NCBI GenBank assembly: GCA_965222725.1
Contig: OZ244969.1
Span: 2,108,001 to 2,172,000 of the forward strand
Length of the DNA: 64,000 bases
Source: GCA-2748575 sp965222725
GTDB taxonomy: Bacteria > Pseudomonadota > Gammaproteobacteria > Pseudomonadales > Ketobacteraceae
Direction: 5' to 3'
A program made the translations under genes and the position numbers. The notes beneath the pieces are model-generated. The model was not told the DNA's origin and made no database searches. It was given only the letters and a program-made list of their open reading frames with translations. Each line of letters opens with the position of its first letter. Position 1 is the first letter of the stretch. Below are positions 8,772 to 17,279 of this stretch, one piece after another.

Positions 8772-9896
8772 ATGTCGAAGAGAGACTATTACGAAGTACT
8801 TGGCGTCGGTAAAGACGCATCCGCCCAAGAGATCAAAAAAGCTTATCGCCGCCTGGCGATGAAGTACCATCCCGACCGCAATCCTGACGACGCAGACGCT
8901 GATCACAAATTCAAGGAAGCCAGCGAAGCTTACGAAATTCTGTCAGATTCCCAGAAAAAAGAAGCCTATGACCGCTTTGGTCACGCCGGTGTGGATCCCA
9001 ATGCGGGTGGCGGCTTTGGTGGCGGCGCCGGTCCGGATTTTGGTGATATTTTCGGGGATGTGTTTGGCGATATCTTTGGCCGTGGCAGAGGCGGTGCCCG
9101 CAGTAACCGGGGTGCAGACCTGCGGTATACCCTGGAACTGGATCTGGAAGATGCCGTGCGCGGCACGACCGTGGAGATCCGTGTGCCTACGCTGGTGGGT
9201 TGTACAACCTGTGATGGCACCGGAGCCAAAAAGGGCTCCAGCCCGGTGACCTGTAACACCTGTGGCGGCAGCGGTCAGATCCGTATGCAGCAGGGTTTTT
9301 TCTCCGTCCAGCAAACCTGTCCTGCCTGTCGTGGCAAAGGTAAAACCATCAAGGATCCCTGTGGCGATTGCCATGGTCAGGGGCGTGTCGAGCAGCGCAA
9401 AACCCTGTCTGTAAAAATTCCTCCCGGTGTGGACACCGGCGACCGCATTCGTCTGGCGGGCGAAGGCGAAGCCGGCGCCAACGGCGGGCCTGCCGGCGAC
9501 CTGTATGTGCAGGTTGCGGTGAAAGAACACCCCATTTTCCAGCGGGAAGGCAAGGATCTGTACACAGAGGTGCCCATCAGTTTTGTGGATGCGGCTCTGG
9601 GGGGGGATCTGGAAGTGCCCACGCTGGACGGTCGCGTCAAACTCAAGATTCCCCAGGAAACCCAGACCGGCAAACTGTTCCGGCTCCGCGGCAAGGGGGT
9701 TACCCCTGTGCGGGGTGGTGCGCCAGGGGATCTGCTGTGTCGCGTGATTCTGGAAACACCGGTGAACCTGAGCAAGGATCAGAAAGAGCTGTTGCATCAG
9801 TTCCAGCAAAGCCTGGAAAAAGAGCATCACCGCCATGCGCCGAAGAAGAATTCCTGGTTTGATGGCGTGAAGAAATTCTTCGACGATATGCTGTAA
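8772..9896 (+). CDS. dnaJ: Chaperone protein DnaJ (Hsp40)
   Basis: A 374-residue class I J protein. The J domain has HPD at residues 33-35; a Gly/Phe-rich linker (about 70-115) follows; then the zinc region with four CxxCxGxG-type repeats (CTTCDGTGA, CNTCGGSGQ, CPACRGKGK, CGDCHGQGR); then C-terminal substrate-binding domains. It stimulates the DnaK ATPase and delivers unfolded clients. It lies 140 bases after dnaK with a hairpin between. Confidence 0.97.
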   Translation: MSKRDYYEVLGVGKDASAQEIKKAYRRLAMKYHPDRNPDDADADHKFKEASEAYEILSDSQKKEAYDRFGHAGVDPNAGGGFGGGAGPDFGDIFGDVFGDIFGRGRGGARSNRGADLRYTLELDLEDAVRGTTVEIRVPTLVGCTTCDGTGAKKGSSPVTCNTCGGSGQIRMQQGFFSVQQTCPACRGKGKTIKDPCGDCHGQGRVEQRKTLSVKIPPGVDTGDRIRLAGEGEAGANGGPAGDLYVQVAVKEHPIFQREGKDLYTEVPISFVDAALGGDLEVPTLDGRVKLKIPQETQTGKLFRLRGKGVTPVRGGAPGDLLCRVILETPVNLSKDQKELLHQFQQSLEKEHHRHAPKKNSWFDGVKKFFDDML

Positions 9897-10030
9897 AATC
9901 TGCCCCGGGAGCGCGGCGTTGGCGTTAGCCGGCGAAGGTTGCGCGGCGCACGCAGGCTGTTTAAATAATTCAGAATCAGAAAGCTTTCAGAAAAAGATTT
10001 CAGAAAAAAATTTAGAAAAAGGAGCCCCGA

Positions 10031-10840
10031 GTGGCAGACGTAAAAGTAGCAGTGATCGGCGCGGCCGGTCGTATGGGGAGGGCCCTGGCTCAGGCCATTA
10101 CGGAAGGAGACGGGGTTACCCTGTCCGCCGCCATCGATCGCCCCGGAATTTCCCTGATCGGTGCTGACGCCGGTGAGCTGGCGGGCATCGGCAAGCTGGG
10201 TGTGGCTGTGGTGGATTCTCTGGAGCAGGTGGTAGACCAGTTTGACGTGCTGATCGACTTCACTGCACCTGAAGCCACCGTATCCAATGCAAAATTCTGC
10301 GCCGAACATGGCAAGAAAATGGCCATCGGTACAACTGGCCTCAATGATGAGCAAAAAGCCGAACTCAAAACATGCGGTGAAAAAACCGCGATTGTGTTCG
10401 CGCCCAATATGAGCATGGGGGTTAACCTCTGCTTCAAGCTGCTGGAGCTGGCAGCCCGGGTGCTGGGTGATGAAGTGGATATTGAAGTGATTGAAGCTCA
10501 CCACCGCCACAAGGTGGACGCGCCGTCCGGCACAGCCCTGCGCATGGGTGAGGTGGTGGCCGACACCCTGGGTCGTGATCTGAAAGAAGTGGCGGTGTAC
10601 GGCCGAGAAGGTCAGGAAGGCCCGCGGGATCGCAAAACCATCGGTTTTGAAACCATCCGTGCCGGCGACATTGTGGGTGAGCACACCGTGATGTTCGCGG
10701 CAGACGGTGAGCGGGTCGAGATCAGCCATATCGCCACATCGCGGATGAACTTTGCCCGTGGTGCCGTGCGGGCCTGCCGCTGGCTGAAAGACCAGTCAAA
10801 AGGTCTTTACGATATGCAGGATGTGCTGGGGTTGCGTTAG
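10031..10840 (+). CDS. dapB: 4-hydroxy-tetrahydrodipicolinate reductase
   Basis: A 269-residue cytoplasmic enzyme of the diaminopimelate/lysine pathway that reduces the DapA product with NAD(P)H. The N-terminal nucleotide loop is VIGAAGRMGRAL (8-19). The catalytic segment EAHHRHKVDAPSGTA carries the active-site His and Lys and the substrate-binding SGT. The start is GTG at 10031, preceded by AAGGAG. It follows dnaJ at 134 bases, an order shared with Pseudomonas, and is closed by a terminator. Confidence 0.97.
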   Translation: MADVKVAVIGAAGRMGRALAQAITEGDGVTLSAAIDRPGISLIGADAGELAGIGKLGVAVVDSLEQVVDQFDVLIDFTAPEATVSNAKFCAEHGKKMAIGTTGLNDEQKAELKTCGEKTAIVFAPNMSMGVNLCFKLLELAARVLGDEVDIEVIEAHHRHKVDAPSGTALRMGEVVADTLGRDLKEVAVYGREGQEGPRDRKTIGFETIRAGDIVGEHTVMFAADGERVEISHIATSRMNFARGAVRACRWLKDQSKGLYDMQDVLGLR

Positions 10841-10865
10841 GCCGCTGCAGTCATAGTGATACCAG

Positions 10866-10900
10866 GCCCGCGGGAAACAAATCCGCGGGCTTTGTGCTTT
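10866..10900 (+). terminator. Rho-independent terminator after dapB
   Basis: GCCCGCGG (10866-10873) and CCGCGGGC (10883-10890) form an 8-bp GC stem with a 9-base loop, followed by a broken T tract (TTTGTGCTTT). It lies 25 bases after the dapB stop. Confidence 0.75.
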
Positions 10901-10905
10901 ATCAG

Positions 10906-11172
10906 GGCTGATATTTTTTTAATCAGCCTTCAACTCTGAGTGACTGTCCATTCGTCAGGATAATTCGTGGACGCTCAGGCCCCGTTCGGTTAAAATTGCC
11001 GCCTAACAAGCTTCTGGCCGAAGCAAGCTCCAGATTTTTCCAATCACTACACAAATACATTGTGTCGCAGGCTTACAGTGATACTGTTCAAGCCCAGCTT
11101 CTTTCGGCCTAGATTTTGATTAGAACGCTTGCCAAAACCTTTACCTAACTGTCACAACCAGCGGAGGTTGGC
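10906..11172 (+). promoter_or_regulatory. carA upstream region (hairpin and promoter candidate)
   Basis: The 332-base dapB-carA gap holds no coding frame I can support. After the dapB terminator a second inverted repeat (GGCTGAT 10906-10912, ATCAGCC 10922-10928, T-rich loop) occurs. The best sigma70 match is TTCAAG (11087-11092), 17 bases, TAGATT (11110-11115). TAAAAT at 10991 may be another -10, with a weak -35. Such a long leader fits the complex arginine/pyrimidine control known for carAB, but no specific operator was identified. Confidence 0.35.
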
Positions 11173-12306
11173 TTGAGCAAACCGGCCATTTTAGCCCTCG
11201 AAGACGGGACTATCTTTAGAGGCATATCCATTGGTGCCGATGGGCAATCCATCGGTGAAGTCGTTTTCAATACCGCATTAACGGGCTATCAGGAAATCCT
11301 GACAGATCCCTCCTATGCCAAACAGATGGTAACTCTTACCTATCCTCATATCGGCAATGTCGGTGTCACCGAGGAAGACGAAGAGTCCACTGAAATCTGG
11401 GCAGCAGGCCTGATCATTCGTGATCTGCCCCTGGTGGCCAGTAACTGGCGGCAACAGCAAACGCTGGATGAATACCTCCGTACACGCAATATCGTGGGTA
11501 TCGCCGATATTGATACCCGCAAGCTGACCCGTATTCTTCGCGAAAAAGGCGCCCAGAACGGCTGCCTGATGGCTGGCGACGCCATCAACGAAGACGAAGC
11601 CGTAGCCGCCGCCCGGTCTTTCCCCGGTTTGAAAGGGATGGACCTGGCAAAGGAAGTGACAGTGAGCGACAGCTACCAGTGGAACATGGGTAGCTGGGAT
11701 ATCAGCAAGGGCTTCAGTGCAGCCGAGGGTGAGCAGCCCTATAAAGTGGTGGCATTCGATTACGGCGTTAAGCGCAATATCCTGCGTATGCTGGTGGATC
11801 GCGGTTGCGACATCACTGTGGTGCCGGCGCAAACCCCCGCCAGTGAAGTGCTGGCCATGAACCCTGACGGCATCTTCCTGTCCAACGGCCCCGGTGATCC
11901 GGAGCCCTGCGACTACGCTATATCCGCCATTAAAACCATTCTGTCCGACAGCGATATTCCGGTGTTCGGTATCTGCCTGGGGCACCAGTTACTGGCCCTG
12001 GCCAGTGGCGCCAATACGGTGAAAATGAAGTTCGGTCACCACGGTGCCAACCATCCGGTGCAGAATCTGGATGACAAAACTGTGCTGATCACCAGTCAGA
12101 ACCACGGCTTTGCAGTGGATGAAGACACGCTGCCTGACAACCTTCGTGCCACCCATCGCTCCCTGTTCGATGGTTCACTGCAGGGAATACACCGTACCGA
12201 CAAGCCAGCGTTCAGCTTCCAGGGTCACCCTGAAGCCAGCCCTGGCCCTCACGACGCCAGTCCGCTGTTCGATCACTTTATCGAACTGATGGCGGCCAAC
12301 AAGTAG
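11173..12306 (+). CDS. carA: Carbamoyl-phosphate synthase small subunit
   Basis: A 377-residue glutamine amidotransferase subunit that hydrolyses glutamine and channels ammonia to CarB, for arginine and pyrimidine synthesis. The N-terminal domain has TGYQEILTDPSYAKQMV. The class I glutaminase domain has the nucleophile Cys in FGICLGHQLLALA and the His/Glu of GHPEASPGPHD. The start is TTG at 11173 with GGAGG upstream. Cotranscribed with carB, 20 bases downstream. Confidence 0.97.
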   Translation: MSKPAILALEDGTIFRGISIGADGQSIGEVVFNTALTGYQEILTDPSYAKQMVTLTYPHIGNVGVTEEDEESTEIWAAGLIIRDLPLVASNWRQQQTLDEYLRTRNIVGIADIDTRKLTRILREKGAQNGCLMAGDAINEDEAVAAARSFPGLKGMDLAKEVTVSDSYQWNMGSWDISKGFSAAEGEQPYKVVAFDYGVKRNILRMLVDRGCDITVVPAQTPASEVLAMNPDGIFLSNGPGDPEPCDYAISAIKTILSDSDIPVFGICLGHQLLALASGANTVKMKFGHHGANHPVQNLDDKTVLITSQNHGFAVDEDTLPDNLRATHRSLFDGSLQGIHRTDKPAFSFQGHPEASPGPHDASPLFDHFIELMAANK

Positions 12307-12326
12307 AACGGGGGATAAGGCAAGAA

Positions 12327-15300
12327 ATGGCAAAGAGAGAAGACATAAAGAGTATTCTGATTTTAGGCGCTGGCCCCATCGTGATTGGTCAGGCCTGTGA
12401 GTTCGACTATTCCGGTGCCCAGGCCTGCAAGGCCCTGAAAGAAGAAGGCTACCGGGTGATTCTGGTGAACTCCAATCCGGCCACCATCATGACGGATCCC
12501 GCCATGGCGGACTCCACCTACATTGAGCCGGTGACCTGGAAATCTGTCGCCAAGGTGATTGAGAAGGAGCGCCCCGATGCGCTGCTGGCCACCATGGGTG
12601 GTCAGACCGCGCTGAACTGTGCCCTGGATCTGGCCAAGCACGGTGTACTGGATGAGTTTGGTGTGGAGCTGATTGGTGCCACCCAGGATGCCATCGACAA
12701 GGCGGAAGACCGGGAACGTTTCGACAAGGCCATGAAAGCCATCGGTCTGGAATGTCCCAAGTCGGCTATTGCCCACAGCATGGAAGAAGCCTTTGAGGTG
12801 CTGGATCGTCTGGGCTTCCCCAGCATTATCCGTCCGTCCTTCACCATGGGCGGCAGCGGTGGCGGTATTGCCTACAACCGCGAAGAATTTGAAGAGATCT
12901 GCCGTCGCGGTCTGGACCTGTCTCCCACCAATGAGCTGTTGATTGACGAGTCGCTGATTGGCTGGAAAGAATATGAAATGGAAGTGGTGCGGGACAAGAA
13001 AGACAACTGCATCATTATCTGCTCCATCGAAAACCTGGATCCCATGGGGGTGCATACCGGTGACTCCATTACGGTGGCGCCGGCGCAAACCCTGACCGAC
13101 AAGGAATACCAGATCATGCGTAACGCCTCTCTGGCGGTATTGCGCGAGATCGGCGTGGAAACCGGCGGCTCCAACGTGCAGTTTGCGGTCAATCCGGAAA
13201 ACGGTCGCCTGGTGGTGATTGAAATGAATCCGCGGGTGTCCCGTTCGTCCGCACTGGCTTCCAAAGCTACCGGTTTCCCCATTGCCAAAGTGGCCGCCAA
13301 GCTGGCGGTGGGTTACACCCTGGATGAATTGCAGAACGAAATCACCGGTGGCAAGACGCCGGCGTCATTCGAGCCTTCCATCGATTATGTGGTCACCAAG
13401 GTTCCCCGTTTCAACTTTGAAAAATTCCCTCAGGCAGAGCCTACGCTGACCACCCAGATGAAATCTGTGGGCGAGGTGATGGCCATTGGCCGTACATTCC
13501 AGGAGTCCATGCAGAAAGCCTTGCGCGGACTGGAAACCGGTAAAGATGGCCTGGACCCCATGGTGGACCTGAAAGCCGAAGATGCCAAATCCACCCTGGT
13601 GCGTTTCCTGAAAACGCCGGGGCCTGAGCGTCTCTGGTATCTGGCGGATGCATTCCGCTTTGGTATGACCCAGGAAGATGTGTTCGAGCTGACTCATATC
13701 GATCCCTGGTTCCTGGTGCAGATCGAAGATCTGGTGAAGGAAGAAAGCGCCGTGGCCACCATGGCCCTCACCGACCTGAAAACGGATCTGCTGCGTCGCC
13801 TCAAGCGCAAGGGTTTTTCCGATCGCCGTCTCGCCAAGCTGCTGGGCATCACGGAAAAAGAAGTACGCAAGTATCGTGTCAAGCAGGGCATTGTGCCGGT
13901 GTACAAGCGGGTGGATACCTGTGCCGCGGAATTTTCCACCACCACGGCTTATATGTACTCCACCTATGAGGACGAGTGCGAATCCGAGCCCAGCGATCGT
14001 GACAAGATCATGGTGATCGGTGGTGGCCCCAACCGGATCGGTCAGGGGATCGAGTTTGATTATTGCTGTGTGCACGCGGCTCTGGCGATGCGCGAAGACG
14101 GTTACGAAACCATTATGGTGAACTGTAACCCGGAGACTGTCTCCACGGATTACGACACCTCCGATCGTCTTTATTTTGAACCCATCACTTTCGAAGATGT
14201 GTATGCCATCGTTCAGAATGAGAAACCCAAAGGGGTGATTGTACAGTTCGGTGGGCAGACGCCCCTGAAACTGGCCCGGGATCTGGAAGCGGCAGGTGTG
14301 CCCATTATCGGCACCAGTCCGGATGCCATCGATCGCGCGGAAGACCGCGAACGCTTCCAGCAGATGATCGATCGTCTGGGGCTGCGTCAGCCACCCAATA
14401 AAACCGCCCGCAGTGAAGAAGATGCTGTGCGTCTGGCGGAAACCATCGGTTACCCGCTGGTGGTGCGTCCTTCCTATGTGTTGGGTGGTCGTGCCATGGA
14501 AATCGTTTATAACGAAGAGGAACTGCGTCGTTATATGAACGAGGCAGTGCAGGTTTCCAATGATGCGCCGGTACTGCTGGATCGCTTTCTGGATGATGCT
14601 ATCGAAGTGGATCTGGATGCTGTATGTGACGGCGAAGATGTTGTTATCGGTGGCATCATGCAGCATATCGAGCAGGCTGGTGTCCACTCAGGCGATTCGG
14701 CCTGTTCTCTCCCGCCCTATAACCTGAGCGAGCCGGCCCAGGACGAAATGCGGGAGCAGGCCAAGCGTATGGCGCTGGAGCTGGGCGTTGTCGGCCTGAT
14801 GAATGTCCAGTTTGCATTAAAGGGCGAAGATGTTTACGTTCTGGAAGTAAATCCCAGGGCATCCCGTACGGTGCCTTTTGTTTCCAAGTGTATTGGCCAG
14901 TCGCTGGCCAAGGTGGCTGCCCGCTGTATGGCAGGCACTTTGCTGAAAGATCAGGGATTCACCAAAGAAGTGGTGCCAAATTATTATTCGGTCAAAGAAG
15001 CGGTATTTCCGTTTGCCAAGTTCCCTGGCGTTGATCCTATATTGGGTCCGGAAATGAAATCCACCGGTGAAGTGATGGGGGTGGGTGATACCTTCCCTGA
15101 AGCATTCAAAAAAGCCATGTTTGGCGCCGGTGAAGGCCTGCCCAAAAAGGGTAAGGTCTTTATGAGTGTCCGCGATGCCGACAAGGAGTTGTCCACCGGT
15201 ATTGCCAAGACACTGCTGGGCATGGGGTTCACCTTGATTGCCACCCGGGGAACCGCCAGAGCCCTCAAAAAAGCGGGCATTGACGTTGGTGTGATTAACA

Positions 15301-15545
15301 AGGTTACTGAAGGCCGACCCCATATTGTGGACAATATCAAGAACGGTGAGATTGCAATGATCATCAATACCACTGAAGGTAAAGAAGCGATCATTGATTC
15401 GTTTGCGATTCGCCGCAACGCCCTGCAGAACAAGGTGTGTTATACCACTACCATTGCAGGTGCCGAGGCCACTATCATGGCCATGCAATTCACCGAAAAA
15501 GAAACAGTGCGACGTCTGCAAGATTTACATGAAGGATTAAATTAA
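12327..15545 (+). CDS. carB: Carbamoyl-phosphate synthase large subunit
   Basis: A 1072-residue synthase with two homologous ATP-grasp halves (carboxyphosphate half from ILILGAGPIVIGQACEFDYS near residue 11; carbamate half from VIGGGPNRIGQGIEFDYCC near residue 560) and a C-terminal MGS-like allosteric domain. It makes carbamoyl phosphate from bicarbonate, ATP and ammonia from CarA. Length is that of E. coli CarB (1073). Its stop shares one base with the greA start (TAATG), implying translational coupling. Confidence 0.98.
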   Translation: MAKREDIKSILILGAGPIVIGQACEFDYSGAQACKALKEEGYRVILVNSNPATIMTDPAMADSTYIEPVTWKSVAKVIEKERPDALLATMGGQTALNCALDLAKHGVLDEFGVELIGATQDAIDKAEDRERFDKAMKAIGLECPKSAIAHSMEEAFEVLDRLGFPSIIRPSFTMGGSGGGIAYNREEFEEICRRGLDLSPTNELLIDESLIGWKEYEMEVVRDKKDNCIIICSIENLDPMGVHTGDSITVAPAQTLTDKEYQIMRNASLAVLREIGVETGGSNVQFAVNPENGRLVVIEMNPRVSRSSALASKATGFPIAKVAAKLAVGYTLDELQNEITGGKTPASFEPSIDYVVTKVPRFNFEKFPQAEPTLTTQMKSVGEVMAIGRTFQESMQKALRGLETGKDGLDPMVDLKAEDAKSTLVRFLKTPGPERLWYLADAFRFGMTQEDVFELTHIDPWFLVQIEDLVKEESAVATMALTDLKTDLLRRLKRKGFSDRRLAKLLGITEKEVRKYRVKQGIVPVYKRVDTCAAEFSTTTAYMYSTYEDECESEPSDRDKIMVIGGGPNRIGQGIEFDYCCVHAALAMREDGYETIMVNCNPETVSTDYDTSDRLYFEPITFEDVYAIVQNEKPKGVIVQFGGQTPLKLARDLEAAGVPIIGTSPDAIDRAEDRERFQQMIDRLGLRQPPNKTARSEEDAVRLAETIGYPLVVRPSYVLGGRAMEIVYNEEELRRYMNEAVQVSNDAPVLLDRFLDDAIEVDLDAVCDGEDVVIGGIMQHIEQAGVHSGDSACSLPPYNLSEPAQDEMREQAKRMALELGVVGLMNVQFALKGEDVYVLEVNPRASRTVPFVSKCIGQSLAKVAARCMAGTLLKDQGFTKEVVPNYYSVKEAVFPFAKFPGVDPILGPEMKSTGEVMGVGDTFPEAFKKAMFGAGEGLPKKGKVFMSVRDADKELSTGIAKTLLGMGFTLIATRGTARALKKAGIDVGVINKVTEGRPHIVDNIKNGEIAMIINTTEGKEAIIDSFAIRRNALQNKVCYTTTIAGAEATIMAMQFTEKETVRRLQDLHEGLN

Positions 15546-16021
15546 TGACTCGTTATCCAATGACGGTAGATGGGGCGAAAAAGCTCCGAGAAGAACTGGA
15601 TCGTCTGAAAAAAGTGGAGCGGCCACGGGTTGTGGCTGCCATCGCCGAAGCCCGTGAGCACGGCGACCTGAAAGAAAACGCCGAATATCACGCTGCCCGC
15701 GAAGAGCAGGGTTTTATTGAAGGGCGTGTCATGGAAATTGAAGCCAAGCTGTCCAACTGCCAGATTATTGATGTCACCAAAATTCCTCATACCGGGAAGG
15801 TGATTTTCGGTACTACCCTGGATTTGCTGGATGTTGATACCGACAAGGAAACCACCTATCAGATCGTGGGTGATGATGAGGCTGATATCAAGAAGAACAA
15901 GCTGTCAGTCAACTCGCCTATCGCTCGCGGACTGATCGGCAAGATGGAAGGGGATGAGGTTCAGATCGAAACTCCCGGCGGTGTGAAGTGCTATGAAATC
16001 CTGGAAGTGAAGCACCTCTGA
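15545..16021 (+). CDS. greA: Transcription elongation factor GreA
   Basis: A 158-residue factor that stimulates RNA polymerase to cleave backtracked transcripts. The N-terminal antiparallel coiled coil contains the tip acidic residues in EAREHGDLKENAEYHAAREEQ; a C-terminal FKBP-like domain follows. Length equals E. coli GreA. The carAB-greA order is conserved in pseudomonads. A strong terminator follows. Confidence 0.97.
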   Translation: MTRYPMTVDGAKKLREELDRLKKVERPRVVAAIAEAREHGDLKENAEYHAAREEQGFIEGRVMEIEAKLSNCQIIDVTKIPHTGKVIFGTTLDLLDVDTDKETTYQIVGDDEADIKKNKLSVNSPIARGLIGKMEGDEVQIETPGGVKCYEILEVKHL

Positions 16022-16055
16022 TTCAGTCGGGCAGGGATTCAGTTGGACAGGCATT

Positions 16056-16085
16056 AAAAAACGGCGCTGATTGCGCCGTTTTTTT
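16056..16085. terminator. Bidirectional terminator between greA and yhbY
   Basis: ACGGCGC (16061-16067) pairs with GCGCCGT (16073-16079) around a 5-base loop. T7 follows on the plus strand and A6 precedes it, so the same hairpin can end greA (plus) and yhbY (minus), which converge here. Confidence 0.88.
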
Positions 16086-16106
16086 GTAGTCAGTCGATAG
16101 TTTCTG

Positions 16107-16421
16107 TCAGAGTTCCTGAAACCTGAGCAGATTGGACAGTTTCGGGTTGGGCTTTTTCGCCGGGCGATACAGAACCGCTACCTTGCCGATTGTCTGGGCG
16201 GCAATAGCGCCGGTCTCGGCACAAATGGCCTCGATCAAAACGGCTTTATCCTCCCGCTCCATCACGTTAAGCTTTACCTTGATCAGCTCGTGGTCTTCCA
16301 GTGCCCGCTCAAGTTCTGCCATCACGCCTTCGCTGAGGCCACTGTCAGACACGGTAACCACCGGCTTCAGGTGATGGGCAATCTTGCGAAAACGTTTTTT
16401 CTGATCCTGGGTTAATGCCAT
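16107..16421 (-). CDS. yhbY: Ribosome assembly RNA-binding protein YhbY (CRM domain)
   Basis: A 104-residue single CRM-domain protein. It begins MALTQDQKKRFRKIAHHLKP and carries the GLSEGVMAELERALEDHELIKVKL core. YhbY associates with pre-50S particles. It is convergent with greA and divergent from rlmE, as in E. coli and Pseudomonas. Confidence 0.93.
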   Translation of the reverse strand: MALTQDQKKRFRKIAHHLKPVVTVSDSGLSEGVMAELERALEDHELIKVKLNVMEREDKAVLIEAICAETGAIAAQTIGKVAVLYRPAKKPNPKLSNLLRFQEL

Positions 16422-16528
16422 AAGTGCTGCTTCATTTATAATGTGGCTTGAATTCGGGCGGCTATTCTACAGGCAACCCGCAGCCCTTTAACAGTTATTT
16501 TGCCGTAAATTCCCCGAGGAGCTCACCG

Positions 16529-17143
16529 GTGCGATCCAAAACCAGCAAGCGCTGGCTGAAAGAACATTTTGATGACAAATATGTCCAACAGGCACAGGCC
16601 GAGGGCTATCGCTCCCGGGCAGCGTATAAGTTGCTGGAAATCCAGGAAAAAGATCAGCTGTTCAAGCCCGGCATGACAGTGGTTGATCTGGGCGCCGCCC
16701 CCGGAGGCTGGACCCAGGTAGCGGCCCGGTTGGTGGGAGATCACGGATTTGTGCTGGCGTCCGACATTCTGCTCATGGATCCGGTACCCGGTGTGACCTT
16801 TGTGGAAGGGGATTTTCGCGAGGATGAGGTGTACCAAAGCATTATCGATGCGCTCGATAGTCGGCCGGTTGACCTTGTAATTTCCGATATGGCCCCCAAT
16901 ATGTCTGGTATGAAGTCCGTTGACCAGCCGCGGGCCATGTATCTGGTTGAACTTGCGTTAGACATGGTTGATCAGGTACTGGCGCCGGGAGGCAGCTTTC
17001 TGGTAAAGGTGTTTCAGGGAGAAGGGTTTCAGGAGTACCGTCAGGCACTGCAGGAACGTTTTACAACGCTGCTTACCCGAAAGCCGGAAGCGTCGCGGTC
17101 CCGCTCCAAGGAGCTCTATCTGCTGGCGTTGAATTACAAATAA
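16529..17143 (+). CDS. rlmE: 23S rRNA (uridine2552-2'-O)-methyltransferase RlmE
   Basis: A 204-residue FtsJ/RrmJ methyltransferase that modifies U2552 of 23S rRNA in the 50S subunit. The SAM loop is VVDLGAAPGGWTQVAA; the catalytic K-D-K-E set is represented by the N-terminal YRSRAAYKL Lys, ISDMAPN Asp, FLVKVFQG Lys and the C-terminal KELYLLAL Glu. The GTG at 16529, preceded by GAGGAGC, starts the family N-terminus (RSKTSKRWLKEHF); the longer open frame to 16448 lacks similarity. It lies directly upstream of ftsH, as is usual. Confidence 0.95.
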   Translation: MRSKTSKRWLKEHFDDKYVQQAQAEGYRSRAAYKLLEIQEKDQLFKPGMTVVDLGAAPGGWTQVAARLVGDHGFVLASDILLMDPVPGVTFVEGDFREDEVYQSIIDALDSRPVDLVISDMAPNMSGMKSVDQPRAMYLVELALDMVDQVLAPGGSFLVKVFQGEGFQEYRQALQERFTTLLTRKPEASRSRSKELYLLALNYK

Positions 17144-17160
17144 CGATTTGTGCTAATAGA

Positions 17161-17192
17161 TTGTCAGGCAATCGATGGTGAATCACTATAAT
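17161..17192 (+). promoter_or_regulatory. Candidate promoter for ftsH
   Basis: A perfect -10 TATAAT (17187-17192) lies about 90 bases before ftsH. The nearest good -35, TTGTCA (17161-17166), is at a long 20-base spacing, so the -35 assignment is uncertain. No sigma32 match was found here. Confidence 0.4.
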
Positions 17193-17279
17193 GTGTAGTA
17201 AGGTAGCGAAAGGTCCGTCGATCTAACCTCTTTAGCCTGCGGTGAATTATCAGTTTGTGGAGAAAGCGAGGGTAAACCC

